Positions 1 through 8,262 of a stretch of 64,000 bases of DNA are shown one piece after another. The notes below the pieces were generated by a model. The model was not told the DNA's origin. It worked only from the letters and a program-made list of their open reading frames with translations, and ran no database searches. This DNA comes from Scatomonas sp963930955 (GTDB lineage: Bacteria; Bacillota; Clostridia; Lachnospirales; Lachnospiraceae), in NCBI GenBank assembly GCA_963930955.1, contig OZ006967.1, forward strand, positions 744,001 through 808,000. The letters are read 5' to 3'. Position 1 is the first letter of the stretch; every line of letters begins with the position of its first letter. Made by a program: the position numbers and the translations under genes.

Positions 1-77
1 AAATCTGCTGGGATCCCCAAAGCGGTTCCGTATTCCTGACCGGGCCGGCGGAAACGGTTTTCGAAGGGGAAATCTGA
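1..77 (+). CDS. dapF: Diaminopimelate epimerase, C-terminal end only (partial at window edge)
   Basis: An open frame enters from the left edge (codons in phase from base 3) and stops with TGA at 75-77. The last 24 residues read like the C-terminus of DapF, with an LTGPAETVFEGE segment that resembles the family's usual final strand. DapF converts LL- to meso-diaminopimelate for lysine and peptidoglycan synthesis. Only the tail is visible, so the assignment rests on this short motif. A strong terminator follows at once. Confidence 0.65.
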   Translation, partial: ICWDPQSGSVFLTGPAETVFEGEI

Positions 78-84
78 TAAAACT

Positions 85-126
85 GCCTGAGGCGTTCTGC
101 AGGGAACGCCTCAGGCGGTTTGTTTT
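85..126 (+). terminator. Rho-independent terminator after dapF
   Basis: A perfect 13-bp stem (85-97 with 104-116) and 6-base loop is followed by GGTTTGTTTTTT. It closes the dapF transcript. It also lies just beyond the stop of the convergent gene on the minus strand. Confidence 0.9.
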
Positions 127-127
127 T

Positions 128-1153
128 TCAGCCCACCATATCGAAAAGGTGCTGCCGGTAGTAATAAGATTCTACTGTGTCGAAGAAAGAGCGGACATTG
201 TCCAGATCTGTATTTGGGGGAATATCGCAGCCGGAAGAAGGGATAAAGTTATGGTGTCCCCTGCATTTTTCCAGCAGGCCTCTGGTCAGGAGATTGATTC
301 CTTCCGGAGTATTGTTGTTAAATCCGGCAGAGGGACTTATATTGCCCAGAATCAGATTATCCTTTGGAAATTGTTCCAGCATCCATTCCATGTCGGCGGA
401 TTCGCCGAAATGAAAAGCGCGGCAGCCGGTTTCCAGCATCTGGGGAATCAGCCGGTTTACGGCGCTTCCGCAGTTGTGATAAATGATCAGAAAATGGCTG
501 TCCTGCACCGCATCCACGATCCGGCGGACATAGCGGCTGGAGAATTCACTCATGAGATCCGGGGACAGCAGGCCTGCCAGAGGTTCGGCCATAATAGCGC
601 CGTGGGCCCCGGTTTTCTTCAGGGCAGTCAGATACCGGATAATAAAAGCTGCGGCTTTGTCCAGAACTGTATGAACCATTTCCGGATCTTCATAGCAGTC
701 AACCAGAATATCGTTTACGTTCAGCAGCCGTCCGGCCAGAGAAAAAGGACCGCTGCATCCGGCAAAGATCGGGCGGTCATGGATCAGCATCAGGGCTTTC
801 CGGACGGCGTCCACATTGGTGCCGGTCCTTCCCGCGCCTATTTCCGGAACCTGCAGTGCATCGGCTTCTTCCATGGTGCTGATCAGCTTCCCGATAATGG
901 TGGGAACATCGTCTACGCCGTATACCGTAAATGCGCCGAAGGCTTCCGCCTCTACGGAAAGATCCATATAAGCGGTGGATGCCAGCATATCATAGTGATC
1001 AGCGATCATCCGCATGCCTACGGCCTGATAGGAACTGTCGCAGACCAGTTCCTTTACAGTCACATACAGGTACTGTACGCTGGGATAAGAGAGGAGAGGA
1101 AAGGGCTTTTTGGGACCGTAAATCACGCGCTCCATCCAGTGATCCATGTTCAT
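128..1153 (-). CDS. UroD-fold methyltransferase (MtaA/MtbA/CmuA-like)
   Basis: A 341-residue protein of the uroporphyrinogen-decarboxylase fold. It carries the zinc-site pattern of methylcobalamin-type methyltransferases, not of haem-pathway HemE: H226-x-C228-G, then C309 in an SSGCD segment near the C-terminus. Family members move methyl groups between a small substrate or carrier and a corrinoid protein. The first ATG is well placed behind AAGGAGG. The gene stands alone, with fhs upstream on the same strand, and its -10 overlaps a CTACA-N3-TGTAG palindrome. It has the most canonical metal site of the six UroD-fold proteins here. Substrate unknown; it could be the carrier-side or the substrate-side methyltransferase. 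Confidence 0.85.
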   Translation of the reverse strand: MNMDHWMERVIYGPKKPFPLLSYPSVQYLYVTVKELVCDSSYQAVGMRMIADHYDMLASTAYMDLSVEAEAFGAFTVYGVDDVPTIIGKLISTMEEADALQVPEIGAGRTGTNVDAVRKALMLIHDRPIFAGCSGPFSLAGRLLNVNDILVDCYEDPEMVHTVLDKAAAFIIRYLTALKKTGAHGAIMAEPLAGLLSPDLMSEFSSRYVRRIVDAVQDSHFLIIYHNCGSAVNRLIPQMLETGCRAFHFGESADMEWMLEQFPKDNLILGNISPSAGFNNNTPEGINLLTRGLLEKCRGHHNFIPSSGCDIPPNTDLDNVRSFFDTVESYYYRQHLFDMVG

Positions 1154-1176
1154 ATGTATTACCTCCTTAAAATTAT

Positions 1177-1189
1177 CTACAAGTTGTAG
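1177..1189. promoter_or_regulatory. Operator-like palindrome CTACA-AGT-TGTAG
   Basis: A perfect CTACA-N3-TGTAG inverted repeat overlaps the -10/+1 of the 128-1153 gene. The same pattern occurs at 1382, 3340 and 13546, all next to one-carbon genes. The position over the promoter suggests repression. Confidence 0.65.
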
Positions 1190-1216
1190 TATAAATGATT
1201 TTGGGAGGAATGGAAC
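1188..1216 (-). promoter_or_regulatory. Promoter of the 128-1153 methyltransferase gene
   Basis: Read on the minus strand, -10 TATACT (1193-1188) lies 17 bases downstream of a weak -35 GTTCCA. Transcription would start near 1181, inside the palindrome at 1177-1189. Confidence 0.5.
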
Positions 1217-1245
1217 AACTATGTGAAAATAAATAGTAAAAACAG

Positions 1246-1257
1246 TGAAACGTTTCA
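1246..1257. promoter_or_regulatory. cre-like palindrome TGAAACGTTTCA
   Basis: A perfect 12-base palindrome about 65 bases upstream of the predicted start of the 128-1153 transcript. It resembles LacI/CcpA-family operators but is two bases shorter than the usual cre spacing, so a catabolite-control role is only a guess. Confidence 0.3.
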
Positions 1258-1381
1258 GAAAAAATAAGAGAAAACCTGGAATTTCATGGGTTTTTGCGGG
1301 TGTTCGGGATGAAAAAAGGAAAAAACGGGACTGAAAGCGGACGGAGTCCGTAAAAATGATGTGTGAGAATGGATGGAAACA

Positions 1382-1394
1382 CTACAAAATGTAG
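1382..1394. promoter_or_regulatory. Operator-like palindrome CTACA-AAA-TGTAG
   Basis: Second copy of the pattern upstream of the 128-1153 gene, 205 bp centre to centre from the first. The symmetry extends to CAC/GTG, giving a 17-base near-perfect dyad at 1380-1396. It sits beyond the fhs hairpin, so it can only serve the downstream methyltransferase gene or a looped complex. Confidence 0.6.
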
Positions 1395-1395
1395 T

Positions 1396-1434
1396 GCCGC
1401 AGAGGCGGCAAGGAGAAAAGGGCGCCTCTGCGGC
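1396..1434 (-). terminator. Hairpin after fhs
   Basis: A perfect 12-bp GC-rich stem (1396-1407 with 1423-1434) lies 20 bases past the fhs stop. No clean T-run follows on the minus strand, so termination may be incomplete. Confidence 0.55.
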
Positions 1435-1453
1435 AAAAGGGGAAAGAAAGGTT

Positions 1454-3145
1454 TTAAAACAATCCGCTGATCCGGCCGCTGCTGTCAATGTCAATGTTTT
1501 CCGCGGCAGGGCAAAGGGGAAGACCCGGCATGGTCATGATCTCACCGGTGAGTGCTACGATAAACCCGGCTCCTGCGGAAATCTTCAGATTCCTTACGGT
1601 TACGGTGAAATCTTTGGGGGCTCCCAGCTTGGCGGGATCGTCAGAGAGACTGTACTGGGTTTTGGCTACGCAGACCGGGCAGTTTCCATATCCAAGAGCT
1701 TCCAGCTGTTCCGCCTGTTTTTTGGCTCCGGCGGTCAGAACAACCCGGGATCCTCCGTAGATCTTTTTAACGATCTGTTCCAGCTTTTCCTGGATGCTTC
1801 CCTCCAGATTATAAGAAAAGGTGAAGCCGGAATTGTCTTCTTCACAGAGGCGCACCACTTCTTCCGCCAGGGAAATACCCCCTTCTCCGCCCTTTGCCCA
1901 GACCTGGGAAAGAGCCACGTTTACACCCAGTTCCCGGCATTTCTTTTCTACCAGCGAAAGTTCCGCTTCGGTATCGGAAGGAAATGCGTTGATGGCTACC
2001 ACGCAGGGAAGATGGTAAACATTTTTAATATTGCTTACATGTTTCAGAAGATTGGGAAGTCCCTTTTCCAGGGCCTCCAGATTTTCTTCGCTGAGATTTT
2101 TAACGGGAACGCCTCCGTTATGCTTAAGAGCCCGGACGCTGGCTACGATTACCACGGCGTTGGGGCGAAGGCCCGCCATGCGGCATTTGATGTCCAGGAA
2201 TTTTTCGGCACCCAGATCGGCGCCGAAACCGGCTTCCGTAACACAGTAATCTCCCAGCTTCAGGGCCATGCGGGTGGCAGTGACGGAATTGCAGCCGTGA
2301 GCGATATTGGCGAAGGGGCCGCCGTGGACAATGGCTGGAGTGTGTTCCAGGGTCTGGACCAGGTTAGGTTTCAGGGCATCTTTCAGCAGAGCGCACATGG
2401 CGCCCTCCGCATGGAGCTGTCCGGCGGTCACCGGTTTCTGTTCGGAAGCTTTTCCGTAAGTGTATCCCACTACCAGCCGGGACAGTCTGGCTTTCAGATC
2501 ATCCAGGTCATTGGCCAGGCAGAGAACGGCCATGATCTCGGAGGCGGCGGTGATGTCGTAACCATCTTCCCTGGGGGTTCCGTTGCTTTTTCCTCCCAGG
2601 CCGTCCACAATATTCCGCAGCTGCCGGTCGTTCATGTCCATGCATCTCCGCCAGGTGATCCGCCGGGGATCCAGATTCAGACGGTTGCCCTGATAAATAT
2701 GGTTGTCGATCATGGCGGCCAGCAGGTTGTTTGCGGTGCTGATGGCGTGAAAGTCTCCTGTAAAATGAAGATTAATATCTTCCATGGGAACAACCTGGGC
2801 GTAGCCTCCGCCGGCGGCGCCTCCTTTCACGCCGAAAATAGGACCCAGAGAAGGCTCCCGCAGGGCAGCCACTACTTTTTTGCCGATCTTTTTCAGGGCG
2901 TCTGCCAGGCCGATGGTGGTAGTGGTCTTGCCTTCTCCGGCAGGAGTAGGATTGATGGCGGTGACCAGTACCAGCTTTCCATCCGGGGCGGGGGAGTCTT
3001 TTAACAGGCTGTAATTGATTTTGGCCTTATAATTTCCGTACTGCTCCAGATAACGGGCAGGGATGCCGGCGCTTTCTGCAATTTCTGTAATAGGGGACAT
3101 AGTACATTCCTGTGCGATTTCAATATCAGACTTGTAATTTATAAT
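1454..3145 (-). CDS. fhs: Formate-tetrahydrofolate ligase
   Basis: Makes 10-formyl-THF from formate, ATP and THF: the entry step of the methyl branch of acetogenesis and a source of purine C1 units. The protein matches the family along its length: P-loop region TPAGEGKTTTTIGL near residue 60, the SLGPIFGVKGGAAGGG segment, and FTGDFHAI. From the proposed start it is 563 residues, close to the usual 556-560. The open frame reaches a TTG at 3172 that lacks a ribosome site. A good site (AAGGAG) lies inside that extension, directly before ATT ATA AAT, so initiation at a rare ATT (3145) or ATA (3142) codon is the best reading. A CTACA-N3-TGTAG site lies upstream. Confidence 0.95.
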   Translation of the reverse strand: MINYKSDIEIAQECTMSPITEIAESAGIPARYLEQYGNYKAKINYSLLKDSPAPDGKLVLVTAINPTPAGEGKTTTTIGLADALKKIGKKVVAALREPSLGPIFGVKGGAAGGGYAQVVPMEDINLHFTGDFHAISTANNLLAAMIDNHIYQGNRLNLDPRRITWRRCMDMNDRQLRNIVDGLGGKSNGTPREDGYDITAASEIMAVLCLANDLDDLKARLSRLVVGYTYGKASEQKPVTAGQLHAEGAMCALLKDALKPNLVQTLEHTPAIVHGGPFANIAHGCNSVTATRMALKLGDYCVTEAGFGADLGAEKFLDIKCRMAGLRPNAVVIVASVRALKHNGGVPVKNLSEENLEALEKGLPNLLKHVSNIKNVYHLPCVVAINAFPSDTEAELSLVEKKCRELGVNVALSQVWAKGGEGGISLAEEVVRLCEEDNSGFTFSYNLEGSIQEKLEQIVKKIYGGSRVVLTAGAKKQAEQLEALGYGNCPVCVAKTQYSLSDDPAKLGAPKDFTVTVRNLKISAGAGFIVALTGEIMTMPGLPLCPAAENIDIDSSGRISGLF

Positions 3146-3262
3146 GCTTCTCCTTTCGAACGAAAACAGCAATGTGTAGATTGGAACAGTTGAAATAAAT
3201 AAAATGTCTGCCGCAAAATACAGAAAATTTTGAAGTACAAAAAGAAAATGCTGTATATTTAT

Positions 3263-3291
3263 AGGATAATACGGGATTTTTCAGAAGTCAA
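3263..3291 (-). promoter_or_regulatory. fhs promoter
   Basis: Minus strand: -35 TTGACT (3291-3286), 17-base spacer, -10 TATCCT (3268-3263). This gives a leader of about 110 bases before the proposed fhs start. Confidence 0.65.
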
Positions 3292-3339
3292 TTTGAAAAA
3301 TAAAAACCATGAATCTGAGGTGTGAAATTGAAAAACACG

Positions 3340-3352
3340 CTACAGAATGTAG
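3340..3352. promoter_or_regulatory. Operator-like palindrome CTACA-GAA-TGTAG
   Basis: Third copy of the pattern. It lies about 50 bases upstream of the fhs -35 and a similar distance upstream of the asnS -35. The upstream placement would fit activation of fhs. Confidence 0.6.
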
Positions 3353-3401
3353 GAGAGAAGAGGGCGTTTCGGGAAGACTGAACCACGGAAAGAGGGAGCA
3401 T

Positions 3402-3430
3402 TTGGCAGGGAGGGGAAAGTGTGGTATCAT
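3402..3430 (+). promoter_or_regulatory. asnS operon promoter
   Basis: TTGGCA (3402-3407), 17-base spacer, TATCAT (3425-3430). The ribosome site AAGGAGG follows before the ATG at 3463. The short leader leaves no room for a T-box. Confidence 0.7.
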
Positions 3431-3462
3431 ACCTGCATCAGAAGAGATAAGGAGGCTTTTTT

Positions 3463-4857
3463 ATGGAAGAGCTTGTGACAATAAGAGAAATATACAGAAA
3501 CAGCCAGGCCTTTCTCGGGCAGCGGATCCGGGTGGGGGGATGGGTGCGAAGCAACCGGGGATCCAAAAGTTTTGGATTTCTGGCAGTCCATGACGGTTCC
3601 TGCTTTGAGACGCTGCAGATCGTATACCAGGATCAGATGGATAATTTCAGCCGGATTTCCCGGCTGAACGTAGGAACCGCTCTGGTGGCGGAAGGGGTTC
3701 TGACTGCCACGCCGGAGGCCAGGCAGCCCTTTGAAATCCAGGCGGAGCGGATAACTGTGGAAGGGACTTCCTCCCCGGATTACCCGCTGCAGAAAAAACG
3801 GCATTCTCTGGAATTTCTGCGTACCATCGCCCATTTGCGCCCCAGAACCAATACTTTTCAGGCGGTTTTCCGCATCCGCTCTCTGGCGGCCCATGCCATT
3901 CATTGCTTTTTTCAGGAACGGGATTTTGTCTATGTGCATACGCCTCTGATCACCGGCAGCGATTGCGAAGGAGCAGGGGAGATGTTTCAGGTTACCACCC
4001 TGGATCCTGAAAAACTGCCCAGAGATTCAGCGGGGGCGGTGGATTACAGCAAGGATTTTTTCAGAAAAAAGACGTCCCTGACTGTCAGCGGCCAGCTCTG
4101 CGGGGAAACCTTTGCCCAGGCCTTCCGGAATATTTATACCTTTGGCCCTACTTTTCGGGCGGAGAATTCCAACACGCCCAGGCATGCGGCGGAATTCTGG
4201 ATGGTAGAGCCGGAGATGGCCTTTGCGGATCTGCAGGATGATATGGCCCTGGCGGAATCCATGCTGAAATATGTGATCCGTTTTGTTATGGAAAAAGCCC
4301 CTGAGGAACTGCGGTTTTTGAATTCCTTTGTGGATAAAGGTCTGCTGGAAAGGCTGGAGCATGTGGCGGCCTCTGATTTTGCCCATGTGACCTATACGGA
4401 GGCAGTAGAGCTTCTGGAAAAACACAAGGAACAGTTTGAGTATCCGATTTTCTGGGGAGCGGATCTGCAGACGGAACATGAGCGGTATCTGACGGAGAAG
4501 ATTTTTCAAAGACCGGTATTCGTGACAGATTATCCCAAAGAAATTAAAGCTTTTTATATGAAGCAGAATCCGGATGGAAAGACGGTGGCGGCTATGGACT
4601 GTCTGGTGCCGGGAATCGGGGAGATTATCGGCGGCAGTCAGAGAGAAGAAGATTACGGCCGGCTGCTGAAACGGATGGAGGAATTAAATATGGATCCCCG
4701 GGAATATGATTTTTATCTGGATCTCCGAAAATTCGGCAGCACCCGGCACGCCGGTTTTGGCCTGGGGTTTGAGCGGTGCATCATGTATCTCACCGGGATC
4801 AGCAACATCCGGGATGTCCTTCCTTTTCCCAGAACAGCGGGAACCTGTGAATACTAG
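3463..4857 (+). CDS. asnS: Asparagine-tRNA ligase
   Basis: Class IIb aminoacyl-tRNA synthetase of 464 residues, the normal bacterial length. It has an N-terminal OB-fold anticodon-binding domain (residues about 15-110), motif 2 around FGPTFRAENSNTPRH (near residue 228) and motif 3 GFGLGFER at the C-terminal end. It charges tRNA-Asn. First gene of a run that continues with DNA-repair genes; the next ORF starts 11 bases after its stop. Confidence 0.97.
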   Translation: MEELVTIREIYRNSQAFLGQRIRVGGWVRSNRGSKSFGFLAVHDGSCFETLQIVYQDQMDNFSRISRLNVGTALVAEGVLTATPEARQPFEIQAERITVEGTSSPDYPLQKKRHSLEFLRTIAHLRPRTNTFQAVFRIRSLAAHAIHCFFQERDFVYVHTPLITGSDCEGAGEMFQVTTLDPEKLPRDSAGAVDYSKDFFRKKTSLTVSGQLCGETFAQAFRNIYTFGPTFRAENSNTPRHAAEFWMVEPEMAFADLQDDMALAESMLKYVIRFVMEKAPEELRFLNSFVDKGLLERLEHVAASDFAHVTYTEAVELLEKHKEQFEYPIFWGADLQTEHERYLTEKIFQRPVFVTDYPKEIKAFYMKQNPDGKTVAAMDCLVPGIGEIIGGSQREEDYGRLLKRMEELNMDPREYDFYLDLRKFGSTRHAGFGLGFERCIMYLTGISNIRDVLPFPRTAGTCEY

Positions 4858-4868
4858 GAGGCTGGTTT

Positions 4869-5924
4869 ATGAAGATTATCCATACAGCGGACGTTCATCT
4901 GGGAGCCAGGCCGGATCCGGGAAGCCCCTGGAGCGGGGAGCGGGAGCGGGAGATCTGGGATACCTTCCGGCGGCTGATAGAAACAGTGAAAAGGGAGGGG
5001 GCAGACCTTCTGCTGATTTCCGGAGACCTGTTTCACCGGCAGCCTCTGATCCGGGAATTAAAAGAAATAAACTATCTTTTTGCCTCCCTGCCGGAGACCT
5101 GGATCGTGGTGACTGCAGGCAATCATGACTGGATCAGCCGGGACTCCGCTTATCTGAAATTTCCCTGGAACGAAAATGTGCTGGGACTCTGGGACGGGAA
5201 ATGCCGGAGTGTGGGAATTCCCGGGAAAAATACCCGGGTTTACGGCTGCAGCTATCACAGCCGGGAAGTTCGGGAAAACCTTTATGGGCAGGTAAAGCCG
5301 GAGGGAAAAGAACAATTTCATATCCTGCTGGCCCACGGCGGAGATGAAAAACACAGTCCCATGGATTTTCGGGAATTGGCAGCCAGAGGATTTACCTACA
5401 TTGCCCTGGGCCATATCCACCGTCCGGGGATCCTAAGAGAAAATCGGATGGCCTATGCCGGAGCCCTGGAACCCATTGACCGGAACGATACCGGTCCCCA
5501 CGGTTATATGCGGGTTATCTGCAGGCCGGGGGGAACAACTGCAGAATTTGTACCCTTTGCTTCCTGCAGCTATCTTTCTCTGGAAATCCCTTTGCAGGAG
5601 GATTCCACCCAGTTTGAACTGGAGCGGCGGCTTGGCAAAAAGATCCGGGAAGGGGGAGAAAAAAATATCTGGAAGCTTCTTCTTACAGGCCCCCTGGATC
5701 CGGAGATGGAGTTTTCCCGGGAAAGGCTGCAGAGTCTGGGACGGATCGCGGAAATCCGGGATGAGAGAAAGCCGGTATGGGATTTCCAGGAGCTTTCCAG
5801 AATTTACAGGGGAGGACTGATCGGAGCCTATGTAGATTATTTTTCCGGAAAGAATTCAGAGGTAGAACAGAAGGCACTGCGTATGGGGGTAGAAGCTCTG
5901 ATGCAGGCCAAGAGGGAAGTATGA
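4869..5924 (+). CDS. SbcD/YhaO-like DNA repair metallophosphoesterase
   Basis: A 351-residue calcineurin-like phosphoesterase with the metal-ligand series of Mre11/SbcD nucleases: HTADVHLG (residues 5-12), ISGDLFHR, TAGNHD, LLAHGGD and LGHIHRP. SbcD/Mre11 proteins pair with an SbcC/Rad50-type ATPase to trim DNA ends. The next gene overlaps it by ATGA and encodes such an ATPase, so the two probably form a complex. Residue count and partner resemble Bacillus YhaO/YhaN more than full SbcCD. Confidence 0.88.
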   Translation: MKIIHTADVHLGARPDPGSPWSGEREREIWDTFRRLIETVKREGADLLLISGDLFHRQPLIRELKEINYLFASLPETWIVVTAGNHDWISRDSAYLKFPWNENVLGLWDGKCRSVGIPGKNTRVYGCSYHSREVRENLYGQVKPEGKEQFHILLAHGGDEKHSPMDFRELAARGFTYIALGHIHRPGILRENRMAYAGALEPIDRNDTGPHGYMRVICRPGGTTAEFVPFASCSYLSLEIPLQEDSTQFELERRLGKKIREGGEKNIWKLLLTGPLDPEMEFSRERLQSLGRIAEIRDERKPVWDFQELSRIYRGGLIGAYVDYFSGKNSEVEQKALRMGVEALMQAKREV

Positions 5925-7411
5925 AGATCAAAGAATTATATATACGGGGGTTTGGAAAATTCCGGGATAGCAGGATTGAACTGAAAGAAGGAATTAATTT
6001 AATTTCCGGGAAAAACGAAAGCGGAAAATCGACGATCCATGCCTTTATCCGGGGAATGTTTTTTGGACTCCGCCGCCTGCGGGGACGGGCTTCCAGAGAT
6101 GACAGCTACAGCCGGTATGAACCCTGGGAGCATCCGGGATTTTACGGAGGAGAACTGCGTTTTGAGAGCGGCGGAAAGCTGTTCCGGCTATCCCGGAACT
6201 TCAGCCGGGGTCAGACGTCGGAACAATTGGTGTGCGACAGCGATGGAGAGGTCCTGTCCATAGAAGAAGGAGATCTGGAGGTTCTGCTGGGAGGGATCAG
6301 CGAAAGGGTCTTTGATAATACGATTTCTGTAAGCCAGCTCAGAAGTGTTACGGACCAGGGCCTTGCCATGGAACTGAACAATTACATGGTCAGTTATCAG
6401 GGAACGGCAGACGGAGCGCTGGATCTGAAGAAAGCAGAGGATTATTTAAAAGCACAGCGCAGGAAACGGGAGTCGGAACTGAGAGAAAAACGGAAAGATC
6501 AGGAGCGGACGCAGCAGGAGATCCAATATAGGCTGGCCGGTATCAGGGAAGAAATCCGGCGGCTGCAGAGAGAACTGAGAGATCTGGAGGGACAAAGCGC
6601 AGGCAGTCCCTCCAGGCAGCAGAGAAAAGAGTCGGCCCGTCCCTGGGTCATAAGGCTGCTGGCGGCTTTTCTGGTTCTGGCAGCCGCAGGAAGCATGCTT
6701 TTTATACGGGAGGCGTCCCTGGAAATCTGGGCCGGAAGAGCCGGCGCCTGCCTGCTGGCCGCATTTCTGGCAGTTTGCAGCTTTAGGAAAAGGGTCTCAG
6801 GGAAACAGGCGGAAGAGCCGGAATGGAAGCGGGAGTTTCTCCGGCAGGAATTGGAAGAAAAGGAAAGAAGCTTCGAAAATACAGAACAGGAGTACCGGGA
6901 ATTCTGCGAACTCTGCGGAAAGAAGGAAGGGCTGGAGACGGAACTGGAGGCCGTCAGCCTGGCGGAAAAGGTGATCCGCCAGCTGTCCGCCGAGATACAG
7001 AAACAGGCGGGATCCGCTCTGAAGAAGAGGGTTTCGGAGCTTTTATGCAGCCTTACCGAAGGCCGGTATCGGGCGATTTCTCTGGAGGGGGATCTGCAGA
7101 TGACTCTGTATTCAGAGGAGGCGGCGGTGCCTCTTAGCAGAGTAAGCCGGGGAACAGTGGAACAGGTTTATCTGGCTTTGCGGCTGGCGGCGGCGGAGCT
7201 TCTCTGTCCGGAGGAAGAACTGCCCCTGCTGCTGGATGAGGTTTTCGCCCTGTATGATGACAGGAGGCTCTGTCAGGCCCTTCGGCTGCTGGCGGCCCAG
7301 GATCGGCAGGTGCTGCTTTTCAGCTGCCAGAACCGGGAAGAGATTTTCTTGAAACAGTTAAAAATACCTTATCATAAAATTGTGCTGCAGGAGGAAAAAA
7401 CAGAATGCTGA
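5921..7411 (+). CDS. YhaN/SbcC-like AAA ATPase with membrane hairpin
   Basis: A 496-residue SMC-like ATPase. The Walker A loop GKNESGKST is at residues 30-38. A charged coiled-coil stretch follows. Two hydrophobic segments form a membrane hairpin mid-protein (about residues 244-265 and 270-288), a feature of YhaN-type proteins. A second coiled coil and the Walker B LPLLLDEVFALYDD come near the end. The start at 5921 is chosen because ATG overlaps the upstream stop (ATGA). The frame is open further upstream, but that extension only repeats the preceding gene in another frame. Expected partner of the SbcD-like nuclease, placing DNA-end processing near the membrane. Confidence 0.85.
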   Translation: MKIKELYIRGFGKFRDSRIELKEGINLISGKNESGKSTIHAFIRGMFFGLRRLRGRASRDDSYSRYEPWEHPGFYGGELRFESGGKLFRLSRNFSRGQTSEQLVCDSDGEVLSIEEGDLEVLLGGISERVFDNTISVSQLRSVTDQGLAMELNNYMVSYQGTADGALDLKKAEDYLKAQRRKRESELREKRKDQERTQQEIQYRLAGIREEIRRLQRELRDLEGQSAGSPSRQQRKESARPWVIRLLAAFLVLAAAGSMLFIREASLEIWAGRAGACLLAAFLAVCSFRKRVSGKQAEEPEWKREFLRQELEEKERSFENTEQEYREFCELCGKKEGLETELEAVSLAEKVIRQLSAEIQKQAGSALKKRVSELLCSLTEGRYRAISLEGDLQMTLYSEEAAVPLSRVSRGTVEQVYLALRLAAAELLCPEEELPLLLDEVFALYDDRRLCQALRLLAAQDRQVLLFSCQNREEIFLKQLKIPYHKIVLQEEKTEC

Positions 7412-8262
7412 AAGTAGGCTGCCACCTGTCTTCGGCAGGCGGATTTCTGAAAATGGGACGGACAGCCGTGAGGATCGGAGCCAATACCTTTCAGTTCTTT
7501 ACCCGGAATCCACGGGGTTCCCGGGCGAAAGAACTGGATCCGGAAGATGTGAAAAGATACCTGGCATTTGCCGGAGAACATGGGATCGGACAGATTCTCG
7601 CCCATGCTCCCTATACGCTGAATGCCGCTTCCGGGGATGAACACGTCCGGGAGTTTGCCAGAGAAACCATGGAGGACGACCTCCGGCGTATGGAATATCT
7701 GCCGGGAAACCTGTATAACTTTCATCCCGGCAGTCATGTGGGTCAGGGTGCGGAGGCTGGAATCAAGAACATTGCGGAACTTTTAAACCAGGTCCTGAAG
7801 CCGGAGCAGAGCACCACGGTACTGCTGGAAACCATGGCCGGCAAGGGTACGGAGATAGGGCGCAGCTTCCGGGAACTCCGGGAGATTCTGGACCGGGTGG
7901 AACTGCAGGAACATCTGGGAATATGCCTGGATACCTGTCATGTGTTTGACGGGGGGTATGATATTGCCGGAGATCTGGAGGGGGTTCTTCAGGAATTTGA
8001 CGCGGTCATCGGATTGGATAAACTGAAGGCGGTACATATGAACGACAGCAAAAATCCCCTGGGCAGCCATAAGGACCGCCATGAGAAACTGGGACAGGGT
8101 CAGATCGGGGAGGAGGCCCTGGTCCGCATCCTGAATCATCCAAAAATAAAGGGGCTTCCCATCTATCTGGAAACCCCGAATGAACTGGAAGGATACGCCA
8201 GAGAAATCGCGTTCCTCAGAAAAGCCCGGCAGGATCAGGAGCCTGCCGGCAGTATTGAATAA
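7405..8262 (+). CDS. nfo: Endonuclease IV (apurinic/apyrimidinic endonuclease)
   Basis: A 285-residue TIM-barrel AP endonuclease that cuts 5' of abasic sites in base-excision repair. The metal-ligand blocks are all present: YNFHPGSH, LLETMAGKGTE, GICLDTCH and VHMNDSKNPLGSH. It overlaps the 3' end of the ATPase gene by 7 bases, so asnS, the nuclease pair and nfo form one transcription unit. Its 3' end overlaps the convergent hisA-like gene by 47 bases. Confidence 0.95.
   Translation: MLKVGCHLSSAGGFLKMGRTAVRIGANTFQFFTRNPRGSRAKELDPEDVKRYLAFAGEHGIGQILAHAPYTLNAASGDEHVREFARETMEDDLRRMEYLPGNLYNFHPGSHVGQGAEAGIKNIAELLNQVLKPEQSTTVLLETMAGKGTEIGRSFRELREILDRVELQEHLGICLDTCHVFDGGYDIAGDLEGVLQEFDAVIGLDKLKAVHMNDSKNPLGSHKDRHEKLGQGQIGEEALVRILNHPKIKGLPIYLETPNELEGYAREIAFLRKARQDQEPAGSIE

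Noticed and set aside
1373..3004. A 543-codon plus-strand frame opposite fhs
   Set aside because: It is the antisense shadow of fhs: no ribosome site, low-complexity residues, and fhs matches its family over the full length.
3173..3462. Tetrahydrofolate or T-box riboswitch near fhs/asnS
   Set aside because: The leaders are short or AT-rich, and no conserved T-box or THF-aptamer elements are visible.
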